From: Sporolactobacillus pectinivorans
GTDB lineage: Bacteria; Bacillota; Bacilli; Bacillales; Sporolactobacillaceae
NCBI RefSeq assembly: GCF_002802965.1
Contig: NZ_NXGA01000001.1
Span: 846,744 to 910,743 of the forward strand
Length of the DNA stretch: 64,000 bases
Reading direction: 5' to 3'
Positions within the stretch are counted from its first letter, which is position 1. Each line of letters opens with the position of its first letter. The position numbers and the translations under genes are program-made. Positions 1 through 8,946 of this stretch are shown piece by piece. Under the pieces are notes generated by a model. That model did no database searches. It was not told where the DNA came from and saw only the letters and a list, made by a program, of their open reading frames with translations.

Positions 1-617
1 CGGCATTTATTATAAAGAGACTCCCGGTGCGTTTTACATATGACAATAACTATTTTAATGATAAGTATCAGGGCATTCCGACTGGTGGCTATACTCAGAT
101 TGTTGAGAAAATGCTGGATAGCAATCTGATCGATGTAGAAGTCGGCAAAGACTTCTTTGAAAATAAAGCGGAATACATAAAAAGCTCTCCAAAGATCGTA
201 TATACAGGAATGATTGATCAATTTTTTGACTATAAGTATGGCACACTTGAATACAGAAGCCTGAAGTTTGAAACAGAAACATTGGATCAGGAGAATTATC
301 AGGGGAACGCAGTTGTCAATTATACGGACGCAGAGACACCATATACGCGAATAATTGAACATAAGCATTTTGAATTTGGAAATCAGCCGAAAACGGTGAT
401 TACGAGAGAATATCCTCAGGCATGGCAAAAGGGGGATGAACCATATTATCCTGTGAATAATACAAAGAATAATGATCTTTACATGAAATATAAAGAATTG
501 GCCGAAAGTATGCCAAATGTTATTTTTGGTGGAAGGCTTGGTATGTACAAGTACTATGATATGCATCAGGTCATCGGTGCCGCACTAGTCACAGCCAGAG
601 AAGAATTTAATGAATAA
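1..617 (+). CDS. glf: UDP-galactopyranose mutase, C-terminal part
   Basis: This flavoenzyme interconverts UDP-galactopyranose and UDP-galactofuranose, giving Galf for surface polysaccharide. The gene runs off the left edge. The open frame continues upstream of position 27 (codons from position 3 read AFIIKRLPVRFTYD), so the GTG at 27 is an internal valine and not a start. The visible part is about 204 residues, the C-terminal half of a protein that is usually near 370. It contains the family's IKRLPVRFTYDN and YQGIPTGGYT stretches and the late GRLGMYKYYDMHQVIGAAL segment, which closes the FAD/substrate cleft. It ends 18 bp before the flippase gene and sits in the same direction, so it belongs to the exopolysaccharide operon. 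Identification is confident from these motifs; the N-terminal FAD-binding half is outside the window. Confidence 0.93.
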   Translation, partial: AFIIKRLPVRFTYDNNYFNDKYQGIPTGGYTQIVEKMLDSNLIDVEVGKDFFENKAEYIKSSPKIVYTGMIDQFFDYKYGTLEYRSLKFETETLDQENYQGNAVVNYTDAETPYTRIIEHKHFEFGNQPKTVITREYPQAWQKGDEPYYPVNNTKNNDLYMKYKELAESMPNVIFGGRLGMYKYYDMHQVIGAALVTAREEFNE

Positions 618-635
618 CAGGGATATGTGAAATAA

Positions 636-2078
636 ATGAATATCGCAAAAAATTATATCTTTAATGTGATTTACCAAATTGTTACTCTATTTGTTGGTTT
701 AGTTACGGTTCCCTACATATCCAGAGTACTTGGTAGTAGTGGCGTTGGAATTAATGCTTATACGAATTCCATTATTCAGTACTTTATTTTAGCTGGTACG
801 ATTGGCATCTCTCTTTATGGGAACCGTGCGATTGCTTATGTACGAGATGACAAACAAAAATTAAGCCGGGTATTTTGGGGCATATTTGTCCTGAAATTAA
901 TCACGACGTGTTTGGCTTATCTTATTTTTCTGCTGTTCCTAAGTATGACAAAGGAATACTCCAATATATTCTTGATTCAGTCCCTTTATATTATTGCGGC
1001 CACGTTTGATATTTCCTGGTTATACATGGGACTTGAAGACTTCAAGAAAACGGTAATCAGAAATTTATTTGTCCAGATTATTGGTTTGATTTGCATCTTT
1101 ATTTTTGTGAAACATGCGAATGGTCTGTGGATATATGTGATGATCTCTGCCCTTTCACAACTATTTGGTCAGCTGACAATGTGGGCTTATTTGCCGAAGA
1201 CGGTTCAGTTCATTAAGCTTAAATGGAACGATATTATGAAACATTTTATGCCTTCGCTGTCCTTATTCATCCCTCAAATTGCGATTCAGATTTACCTCGT
1301 CCTGAATAAGACCATGCTTGGTGTCCTGTCAAATAAAAATGAAGTCGGTTATTTTTATAATTCGGATAAAGTCGTAAGAATGATTCTTACTCTGGTGACT
1401 GCTATGGGTGTAGTTATGCTGCCCAGAGTGGCCCATACATTTGCAAAAGGCAACTTTAATCAGGTTAAAGAATATCTGTATCAATCGTTTGATTTTGCTT
1501 CCTATTTATCAGTTCCGATGATGTTTGGTATCGCGGGCATTGCAGGCACTATGACGCCATGGTTTTTTGGCCCCGGGTTTGCAAAAACTGGCGTATTGAT
1601 TGTTGTAATCAGTCCGATCATTGTGTTGATTGCCTGGAGCAATGTACTGGGGCAACAGTACTTAATGCCTGTTGGAAAAGTCAGAGAGTATACGATTTCA
1701 GTTGGTGTTGGCGCGGTTGTTAATTTTATTTTGAACTTATGCCTGATTAAATTTTATCTATCCGTCGGAACGGCCATTGCAACGGTGTTTGCAGAGCTAT
1801 CTGTTACACTGATTCAGATAATTTTTGTAGTCCGTGTGATCCAAATACGGAAATTATTTACGGCGATCTGGAAGTATTTGATTGCCGGATTTTTTATGTA
1901 TGGACTGATTGAATACTTGGCACACATTCTTCCAGGAGGTCCTAAAACGACCTTTATTCAAATCCTGACCGGAATTGTGACTTATTTTTCGTTGCTTTTT
2001 CTGCTTAGATCAGAGATGAATCACAAGATTTTTGGTATGGGATTGCAAATAGTTAAAAAGGTGACTCAGTATAAGTAA
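636..2078 (+). CDS. Wzx-type oligosaccharide flippase
   Basis: This is a polytopic membrane protein of 480 residues with about 12-14 hydrophobic segments and no soluble domain. It opens with a MATE-like/polysaccharide-synthase N-terminus (YQIVTLFVGLVTVPYISRVLG, then GINAYTNSI and GISLYGNRAIA), typical of the RfbX/Wzx family of Firmicutes. Such proteins move undecaprenyl-diphosphate-linked repeat units across the membrane for polymerisation outside. Length is normal for the family. The start has only a weak AGGGAT ribosome binding site. The position between glf and a Wzy-like polymerase supports the role. The exact sugar substrate cannot be read from the sequence. Confidence 0.88.
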   Translation: MNIAKNYIFNVIYQIVTLFVGLVTVPYISRVLGSSGVGINAYTNSIIQYFILAGTIGISLYGNRAIAYVRDDKQKLSRVFWGIFVLKLITTCLAYLIFLLFLSMTKEYSNIFLIQSLYIIAATFDISWLYMGLEDFKKTVIRNLFVQIIGLICIFIFVKHANGLWIYVMISALSQLFGQLTMWAYLPKTVQFIKLKWNDIMKHFMPSLSLFIPQIAIQIYLVLNKTMLGVLSNKNEVGYFYNSDKVVRMILTLVTAMGVVMLPRVAHTFAKGNFNQVKEYLYQSFDFASYLSVPMMFGIAGIAGTMTPWFFGPGFAKTGVLIVVISPIIVLIAWSNVLGQQYLMPVGKVREYTISVGVGAVVNFILNLCLIKFYLSVGTAIATVFAELSVTLIQIIFVVRVIQIRKLFTAIWKYLIAGFFMYGLIEYLAHILPGGPKTTFIQILTGIVTYFSLLFLLRSEMNHKIFGMGLQIVKKVTQYK

Positions 2079-2183
2079 CCCAAAGCATCGCAGCTGTATA
2101 GTTCTGCCTTTCGCCTGTTATACTGGTATAGTATTATTCATAATATACGCTGAAAATAAACATCTCAGAGAGGGGCTAAAAAA

Positions 2184-3614
2184 TTGTCTGTCTTTCTAAT
2201 GCCCATAACATTGCTCATCAAACACTATCTGCCATTCAGCTACATGTATTTGGCTGAAGTCGATCTCTATTTATTCATGATATTAGTTGTTTTGTATTCA
2301 GTTTCCAGAAATGGGGCTTATTTTAAGAGCTTTTCTGGTATTAAAACAATAACCACTAACTATTTCAAAACTTTGTTTAGCAAAAAAGTTTTCATTTTTA
2401 TTCTATGTGCCTTTTGCATACAAATCCTGTCCATCATCCTCAGCTATCTCAGAATTGGAAAAAGCATATATAACGTAAATCCGATCGTCGGTTTTGCAGC
2501 CGTCACTGCCCTCACTTGCGTTTTCTTTTTGCACTATATAGTGGTAGGTGTTTTGGTCAGCAATAAAGATGACATTCTACAGTTTATCAGGGGCACCTAC
2601 TGGACGACTGTGTCTGTGCTGATCATCGTATATATTCAGCTTATGTTTTTAGTGGTCCCGCCACTATTAGGCCCTATCGTGCACTTTTTCGGCATATTCT
2701 TTGAGCAAAAAAACGGATATATGCTTCAATGGTACTGGAAGGGCAGCTATGTTCAGACTCTCGGCCGCATTAACGGGTTTTTCAGTGAACCGGCCAAACT
2801 GGCAGCATTTCTTTGCATTATTTGCCTTCCTTTCATTCTGGCGGCTATTAAGAACAAATATTCAATATTCAATCCAAAACTCAAGTATCAGCCGATAAAA
2901 TATTACTCCCTGCTGTTGATCATACTGATTGCTTTACTCTATGCAAAAACAACAACTGGTATTTTTGCGATTGTTCTGGCAATTGGCGTTTTCTGGCTCA
3001 CTCTTTCGCGGAAAAGAAAAATTTCTTTTGGCATTGCCATTATGATCGGTTTGATTGCCCTCGTCATTCTGTATTTTACGAACGGGACCATCCATCGACT
3101 TGCCAGTGAATATATTTTTGGCAAAGCCGGAGGCACGTCATCAGATAACAGGCTGGGTGGAACGATTGCTTTATTTGTAACTTTCCTTCATCATCCGATT
3201 CTTGGCGTCGGCCAGTCCTATACAGATTTTTTCCTGCTGAAAGGTACCCCGGCATGGACAACACATAATGCCGAATTTGCATCATTCGTAAAGGTCAGAC
3301 ATGCTTTTCCAATTTATAGTAACTTACTGGGCTGGCTTGTTCAATACGGTCTGATCATTTGTTCCTTCTTTGCCATCTATATCATCAGTATGAAACGATC
3401 AATGAGTAGGCTGGTGGATAGGCTCAAGGGTCACCCGGATCATATCCTTTATCAAACGATTAATGATGCGGCGTTCTACTTCCTTATTTTCTTTTTTGCG
3501 CTTTCAGCAGTTACATTCGGATGGAACGAATCTGCATTCTTTATCATGTTATTTTTCTTTGTTGTATTCAGGCAGTACTTGAAAAAAATAGCCATTGGAA
3601 CGATTGCGCATTAA
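2184..3614 (+). CDS. Wzy-like O-antigen/capsule polymerase
   Basis: This is a multi-spanning membrane protein of 476 residues with about 11-12 hydrophobic segments. It has one large extracytoplasmic loop near residues 310-380 that carries FLHHPILGVGQSYTDF and THNAEFASF. The 'hP.(h)GvG' motif followed by an H-N pair in the big loop is the pattern seen in the O-antigen ligase/polymerase (Wzy_C-like) superfamily. The expected reaction is block polymerisation of lipid-linked repeat units on the outer face of the membrane. TTG at 2184 is taken as the start because GAGAGGGG lies just upstream (about 2166-2173). Its place directly after the flippase fits a Wzx/Wzy pathway. Wzy proteins are poorly conserved, so the call rests on topology, loop motif and context. 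Confidence 0.78.
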   Translation: MSVFLMPITLLIKHYLPFSYMYLAEVDLYLFMILVVLYSVSRNGAYFKSFSGIKTITTNYFKTLFSKKVFIFILCAFCIQILSIILSYLRIGKSIYNVNPIVGFAAVTALTCVFFLHYIVVGVLVSNKDDILQFIRGTYWTTVSVLIIVYIQLMFLVVPPLLGPIVHFFGIFFEQKNGYMLQWYWKGSYVQTLGRINGFFSEPAKLAAFLCIICLPFILAAIKNKYSIFNPKLKYQPIKYYSLLLIILIALLYAKTTTGIFAIVLAIGVFWLTLSRKRKISFGIAIMIGLIALVILYFTNGTIHRLASEYIFGKAGGTSSDNRLGGTIALFVTFLHHPILGVGQSYTDFFLLKGTPAWTTHNAEFASFVKVRHAFPIYSNLLGWLVQYGLIICSFFAIYIISMKRSMSRLVDRLKGHPDHILYQTINDAAFYFLIFFFALSAVTFGWNESAFFIMLFFFVVFRQYLKKIAIGTIAH

Positions 3615-3781
3615 AGAGATTACAGAACAATATTAACTCAATACAAGTTTTACAATACTTGATTTATAATAGTGTAGGAAGTTTATTATTCGTTCTGAAT
3701 GTTGAATAAAACAATGATCTTTGTTAGCATGGGTTTTTCTGTGCGTCCCTAATAACTTTGATCAAACTGGGAGATACAGAT

Positions 3782-4807
3782 GTGGGCAAGAGAATTGTGT
3801 ATATGGACTTGTTGACTTGTTTTTCTGCTTTATTTGTTGTTTTTCTGCACAGCACGTTAACTGTTTTTAATTTTAGAACTGACGCGAGCTGGTTTGAAAG
3901 TCTTTTTATTCAGTCCTTTTTTCACTGGCCTGTTCCTGTTTTCTTTATGCTGAGTGGAGCCAATTTGCTAGGTTATCGGCAAAGATATTCAACCCGTATT
4001 TTTTTTAATAAAAGGATTAAGCGAGTTGTTATCCCTTTTCTTATCTGGAGTTTGATATGGTTAATTTATGATTTTGGCAGAGGGATTATATCGAATTTGT
4101 CATTAAAACATGTTGTTAATTTATTCGTTTATAATGGCATACAGAATAATTTCTGGTTCTTTTACGCGATTATCTTTATCTATATATGCCTTCCCATTTT
4201 GTCTTTGCTTGCAAAAAAGGAAAATAAAAAAGTGGTTCTATTCTTTATTTTGTTGTGCCTGTTGCAGAACGGCGTGTTCCATTTCTTATTTGGCGTGTTT
4301 AGACATCCGGTATCGCCTTATTTTTCATTTCCTGTGGCAGGAACGTATCTGAGTTACGTATTAACTGGCTGGTATTTAGTTAACTTTCCTCTTAAAAAGA
4401 TGCAGAGAATTTTAATTTACATTGCGGGAGCTGCGAGCGGTGGATTAATGTTTGCCGGTACTTATTATTTTAGTTTTGCAGACAGACGTTTAAATATATT
4501 GTTTATGGATTATAATTCTTTGTTTACCTTTTTCCTGTCAGTTTCTGTCTTTGTTCTATTTCAATCGATTAATTGGGATAAAATTTTTAGTGCCAGAATG
4601 GTGAGATTTATCACAATAATGTCTTCAACAAGTTTTGGCGTCTACATTATTCACAGGATGATCATTTCTGAGATGAATCATTATTTCAACCTTAATGCCA
4701 CATCATTGTACTATATGACACTATTCCCAATTTTTATATATGCCTTAAGTGTCTTGGTTGTTTATCTTATGAAAAGAACACCGGTTATCAAACATATCAT
4801 GCCATAA
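3782..4807 (+). CDS. acyltransferase family 3 membrane protein
   Basis: This is a protein of about 341 residues with some ten membrane segments. It begins with the signature of the acyltransferase-3 family: a first helix ending in VVFLHSTLTVF, with the catalytic-type histidine, followed by FFMLSGANLLG. These enzymes typically O-acetylate sugars of exported or wall polysaccharides. An in-frame TTG at 3758 would add eight residues, but GGGAG at 3769-3773 lies eight bases before GTG 3782, so I place the start there. It sits in the exopolysaccharide cluster between the polymerase and a glycosyltransferase, so repeat-unit acetylation is the likely job. Substrate and acyl group are inferred, not seen. 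Confidence 0.8.
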   Translation: MGKRIVYMDLLTCFSALFVVFLHSTLTVFNFRTDASWFESLFIQSFFHWPVPVFFMLSGANLLGYRQRYSTRIFFNKRIKRVVIPFLIWSLIWLIYDFGRGIISNLSLKHVVNLFVYNGIQNNFWFFYAIIFIYICLPILSLLAKKENKKVVLFFILLCLLQNGVFHFLFGVFRHPVSPYFSFPVAGTYLSYVLTGWYLVNFPLKKMQRILIYIAGAASGGLMFAGTYYFSFADRRLNILFMDYNSLFTFFLSVSVFVLFQSINWDKIFSARMVRFITIMSSTSFGVYIIHRMIISEMNHYFNLNATSLYYMTLFPIFIYALSVLVVYLMKRTPVIKHIMP

Positions 4808-4893
4808 TCTATATATCAAAATTGTGTGCAGAAAATAAAAAAAGTTTTCTTCTGCAGGCATTGACTCTTAACGACGAAGGAGTTCATTAACCG

Positions 4894-6072
4894 ATGGAAA
4901 AACTTAAGGTTGGTTATATCTTTGACTCATATCCCTATCAACGCAATGTGATTGATAAAGTCGACGGGGTTGAATACGTCAAGGTTTTCAATGTTAACCA
5001 ATATTTATCTTTATTATTTAAAGTTCTTAACAAGGTTAATTTAGTAAATGACCGTTATAAATATTATTATGGCTTTTCGTTTAACGATTATGGCTATAAC
5101 AAAATTGATCTATTGCATACTTTTAACAGTGTTAGTTTTTCAAACAAGCCATGGCTGTCGACTTTTGAAACCTTTATACCCAGATATTCATCTATGCCGT
5201 ATGAGCAGGACAATAAAGCTATAAAAGAATTGGAAACATTGGCAAAAGATTCATGCAAGAAAATAATTGCTATATCAGAATGCACAAAAAAAATTCAGCT
5301 CGAGTTATTAGATAGATTTCCGAAGTATAGAGATCGCATAAAAGACAAGATTTGTGTCATTCATCCCCCTCAAAAACTGTTTGTGAGAAATTTTGAAGAA
5401 AAGAATTTAAAGACGGAGGAACTATCATTCATCTTCGTTGGCCGTGAATTTTTCCGTAAAGGCGGAATGGAAATATTAACAGCCTTTACGAACTTAAAAG
5501 AACAATACCGTCTTAAAGTTAAGCTGACGATGATTAGTTCGTTCATCGGTCATGACTATGCAACAAAGGCAACAAAGGCAGATTTAAATAAGGCAAAAGA
5601 AATTATTAATAACAATCGAGACTGGATAACATACTATCCCAGCTTACCAAACGATCAGGTCATAGCATTAATGAAAAAACATCACGTTGGCCTTCTACCT
5701 ACTTGGGCAGACACATATGGCTATTCTGTTCTGGAAATGCAAGCTTCGGGGTGCCCTGTAATAACAACTGATGTCAGAGCGCTGCCTGAGATAAATGACA
5801 ATAACAAAGGATGGGTTATTAAAGTACCAAAGGATAAGCTTGGAGAAGCCTTTTATTCCACTCAAGAGGAGCGTAATCAATTGAGTGCGATTATTGAAAA
5901 GGGATTGGAAAGAAACATTCTGAATATCTGTCAGAATACGAATCAGTTAAAAATTAAATCCGAAGCTGCAATCAGAGGCATCAAAATGAATCACTCCCCG
6001 GAAAAATATGCACAACAATTAGGTGACATTTACCAGGAAAGTATTCTAAGAAAAACGCACTGCAGCGATTGA
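4894..6072 (+). CDS. GT4-type glycosyltransferase
   Basis: This is a soluble glycosyltransferase of 392 residues, predicted to be GT-B fold. The C-terminal half carries the donor-binding signature of family 4: FVGREFFRKGG (about residues 180-190), followed near 270-285 by TYGYSVLEMQASGCPVITTD. That second stretch contains a conserved glutamate of the E-x7-E region that contacts the nucleotide sugar. GAAGGAG lies about ten bases before the ATG. The N-terminal acceptor half is not recognisable. As a cytoplasmic enzyme in the cluster it should add one sugar to the lipid-linked repeat unit. There is an 87 bp gap from the acyltransferase gene, and no terminator is visible between them. Confidence 0.85.
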   Translation: MEKLKVGYIFDSYPYQRNVIDKVDGVEYVKVFNVNQYLSLLFKVLNKVNLVNDRYKYYYGFSFNDYGYNKIDLLHTFNSVSFSNKPWLSTFETFIPRYSSMPYEQDNKAIKELETLAKDSCKKIIAISECTKKIQLELLDRFPKYRDRIKDKICVIHPPQKLFVRNFEEKNLKTEELSFIFVGREFFRKGGMEILTAFTNLKEQYRLKVKLTMISSFIGHDYATKATKADLNKAKEIINNNRDWITYYPSLPNDQVIALMKKHHVGLLPTWADTYGYSVLEMQASGCPVITTDVRALPEINDNNKGWVIKVPKDKLGEAFYSTQEERNQLSAIIEKGLERNILNICQNTNQLKIKSEAAIRGIKMNHSPEKYAQQLGDIYQESILRKTHCSD

Positions 6073-6266
6073 AGTCTCTTTAAAAAAAAACTGCCTTAGG
6101 GAACCTCTGGTCATTTATAATCTTTCTCACGATTTTTTCTATAAATCTGAGCACAGCAGCTAAGGTGATGAGGATTCTAAACAGAAGGAGAGAGTGTTCT
6201 GTACATGTCTTCTAGATTAAGGCGAGATGTGGTATTATGGCTTAAAAAGAGAAAGGCGAGTTTCTC

Positions 6267-8564
6267 GTGGTTTCCATGACGCATGTTCAGAAATATATAA
6301 GTGATCATAAATATCTTCAAGTATTTCTTCTCTGCCTGTTAACAGCCAGTCTAACAATACTTCCATTTATAATAAAAAATCATGGATTGTTTACAATCAT
6401 TGACGATTTTAACTCTCAACAGATCCCTTTTAATATGCAAAGTAGCACCGCAATTAAACAGGGAAATATATTTTGGAATTGGAATACAGATCTGGGCAGC
6501 AATTTCATTGGCGCATACAGTTTTTATACATTGGGAAGCCCATTTTTCTGGATCAGTCTCATTTTTCCAGCCTCATTTTTCCCATATTTAATTGGCCCAT
6601 TACTTATTCTTAAATACTGCACGGCTGGGATGACATCATTTGCTTATATTAAAAGATATGTAAAAAACAAGGAATATGCTGTTTTAGGTTCACTGCTTTA
6701 TGCATTTTCAGGGTTTTCAACAGTAAATTTGATGTTTAATCATTTCCATGATGTTGTTGCACTTTTTCCATTGGTTATGGTAGGAATGGATAAGCTTGTT
6801 CTTGATAAAAAACCAGGCTTTTTTTTAATAGCGGTCGCAATCAATGTTTTATTAAATTATTTCTTTTTTATTGGAGAAATCATATTTTTGGTTCTGTATT
6901 TTATCTTCCGATTTCTTACGGAAGATTTTAAAAAATATATTCGGAGACTGTCTCAGGTGGCTTTTGAAGCGATTATCGGTGTTGGAATAGGCTGTATTTT
7001 ATTCATTCCTTCCATTTTATTTACATTTCAAAATCCGCGTACGCATTCATTTTTATATGGTACAAGTTCAATCATCTATGATGGAAGTAGGTATTTGATG
7101 CTGCTGAAATCCATATTGATGCCTGCGGATATCATGAGTGATCAATCAGCAATCCTTCCAAATGACTGGACTTCTTCTTCAGCTTATTTGCCCTTAATTG
7201 GCATTTCTCTCATCGTTTCATTCTTGTTGGTCAGGAAAAACTGGATGGCAAAGATGATTAAAATTTCAATTGTTTTTGCGCTCCTTCCATTTTTGAATAG
7301 TTCCTTTTATGTTTTTAATGCATTTTACTATGCAAGATGGTTTTATATGCCTGTGCTGATCTGTGCTCTTGTATCTGCTGTTGTACTAGATCAGAGAGAA
7401 GCATTCAATATTAACAGGGGCCTATTAACAACTTTTGCAGCAACCATTATTTTTGTACTATATTTACTGTATTTTCCTTGGCATCCTCATGTTCTTGGTA
7501 TCGTTTTCCATATGAAATTATTTATGACCTATGTAGCAATGGCCATTTTAGGACTGCTGATTACATTCTTTTTGCTAAACAAGATGAAAGGCCAGAAATT
7601 GACTGCTCTGATGATGATCTTTATTGTCATCTTTTCGTCATTGAATGGATTCATTAATATACAAAAAATGAAAGAAATAAGACCGAACCAGTCATCTGAA
7701 CAAATATATAATGTCATCGTCAAGACAGGATTAAATATAAAACTGCCTGATGGCCCCTACCGCGCCAATTCAGCGCTCATTAATGACAATTTATCGATGA
7801 TAGATAATTACCCTTCTGTATCCTCTTTCACTAGTACAGTAAATGGGTCGATATTTGATTTTTACCACTCAATTGGAGATGACCGTGCTATTGTTTCCAG
7901 CATTCCTTCACAGGATTATGGCTTAGTTCCCTTTTTGTCGGTAAAGTATTATCTTACAACGCACTTGAATAGCCATAGTCCTTTAATCGAAAAGTATAAT
8001 AATGGAACTAATACTGTATACGCTTACCAATATAAAAACACTTTACCGATCGGGTTTACTTATAATTATTTTCTGACCAATCGGCAATTCATGAATATTC
8101 CTGTTACTGAAAGACATTTCGCTTTATTAAAAGCCATTGTTATACCGGATAATGATGTTAAGAAATTAAACAATAAGATAAAACAATTACCTGGCAAACA
8201 AATGCAACAAATGAATGCTAAGTACTTAAAAAGAGATTTGATCAATAGAAAAAGCGAATCTTCCTATTTCTTCCATAGGTATAACTCGGGATTTACCTCA
8301 AAATTAAGAGCTAATCATGAAAAAATGGCATTTTTTAGTGTCCCATATGATAAAGGATGGTCAGCGGCAGACAATAACAAAAAAGTTCCAATTATAGAAA
8401 CAGATGGGTTTATGTCGATACCCGTATCAAAGGGTAATAATGTGATTAGGTTCAGTTATATGACCCCGGGACTGAAAAAGGGTGCATTAATATCCCTTAT
8501 ATCAATACTCATTTTAATTACTTATCTATCATTCTTAAAAGTGAGAGATAGAAGGAGATTTTAA
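6267..8564 (+). CDS. YfhO-family membrane glycosyltransferase (GT-C type)
   Basis: This 765-residue protein has many hydrophobic helices up to about residue 460, a soluble domain of about 270 residues, and a last membrane helix at the extreme C-terminus. The N-terminus has the YfhO pattern: an acidic pair in the first extracytoplasmic loop (TIIDDFNSQQ), then SFYTLGSPFFW. The soluble part contains AFFSVPYDKGWSA, a motif repeated in the second YfhO protein of this window. Bacillus and Staphylococcus YfhO act with the GT2 enzyme CsbB to put GlcNAc on lipoteichoic acid outside the membrane; transfer of that role here is inference. Start GTG 6267 is preceded by AAAGGCGAG; ATG 6276 is an alternative. 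The gene is last in the polysaccharide cluster and has no GT2 partner beside it. Confidence 0.82.
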   Translation: MVSMTHVQKYISDHKYLQVFLLCLLTASLTILPFIIKNHGLFTIIDDFNSQQIPFNMQSSTAIKQGNIFWNWNTDLGSNFIGAYSFYTLGSPFFWISLIFPASFFPYLIGPLLILKYCTAGMTSFAYIKRYVKNKEYAVLGSLLYAFSGFSTVNLMFNHFHDVVALFPLVMVGMDKLVLDKKPGFFLIAVAINVLLNYFFFIGEIIFLVLYFIFRFLTEDFKKYIRRLSQVAFEAIIGVGIGCILFIPSILFTFQNPRTHSFLYGTSSIIYDGSRYLMLLKSILMPADIMSDQSAILPNDWTSSSAYLPLIGISLIVSFLLVRKNWMAKMIKISIVFALLPFLNSSFYVFNAFYYARWFYMPVLICALVSAVVLDQREAFNINRGLLTTFAATIIFVLYLLYFPWHPHVLGIVFHMKLFMTYVAMAILGLLITFFLLNKMKGQKLTALMMIFIVIFSSLNGFINIQKMKEIRPNQSSEQIYNVIVKTGLNIKLPDGPYRANSALINDNLSMIDNYPSVSSFTSTVNGSIFDFYHSIGDDRAIVSSIPSQDYGLVPFLSVKYYLTTHLNSHSPLIEKYNNGTNTVYAYQYKNTLPIGFTYNYFLTNRQFMNIPVTERHFALLKAIVIPDNDVKKLNNKIKQLPGKQMQQMNAKYLKRDLINRKSESSYFFHRYNSGFTSKLRANHEKMAFFSVPYDKGWSAADNNKKVPIIETDGFMSIPVSKGNNVIRFSYMTPGLKKGALISLISILILITYLSFLKVRDRRRF

Positions 8565-8946
8565 GACAAAACTATAATTTGCTCCACGGTCCAGCTCATC
8601 CCTTTGCAATAAATGAAACGGAATCTTCAGAAATAACTGTTTTTCTATCTTTTCAGAGGAATTTTTGATAATCAGGCAATATTAAACATGTTGTTCTCCT
8701 CAAAATAAGTAGTACAATCAAACTATAATGATTATTGTTTTTCTGTCTATCTTTTACATAACATCTTTGAAGAAAGGAGGCTTTTTTAACTAGTAAACTT
8801 TGTACTCTCCGATCACACAAGATTTTTACTGGAAAATTTGGCTTTGTGACAACTAATTGGCTTATTGAGTGGTTGCTTCCCTGTGCTAGAGATATTTTGG
8901 GAAATAGAACAGTGGAGAAAAATAATAGCGAGTTAGGAAGTGTGAA
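8565..8946. other. intergenic region, no gene seen
   Basis: This is an AT-rich spacer between the YfhO gene and the glucosaminidase gene. It has a TATAAT at 8724-8729 without a convincing -35 box. A strong AAAGGAGG near 8774 is followed by no credible reading frame, only a few codons to a stop. I see no terminator, RNA element or repeat. Confidence 0.4.
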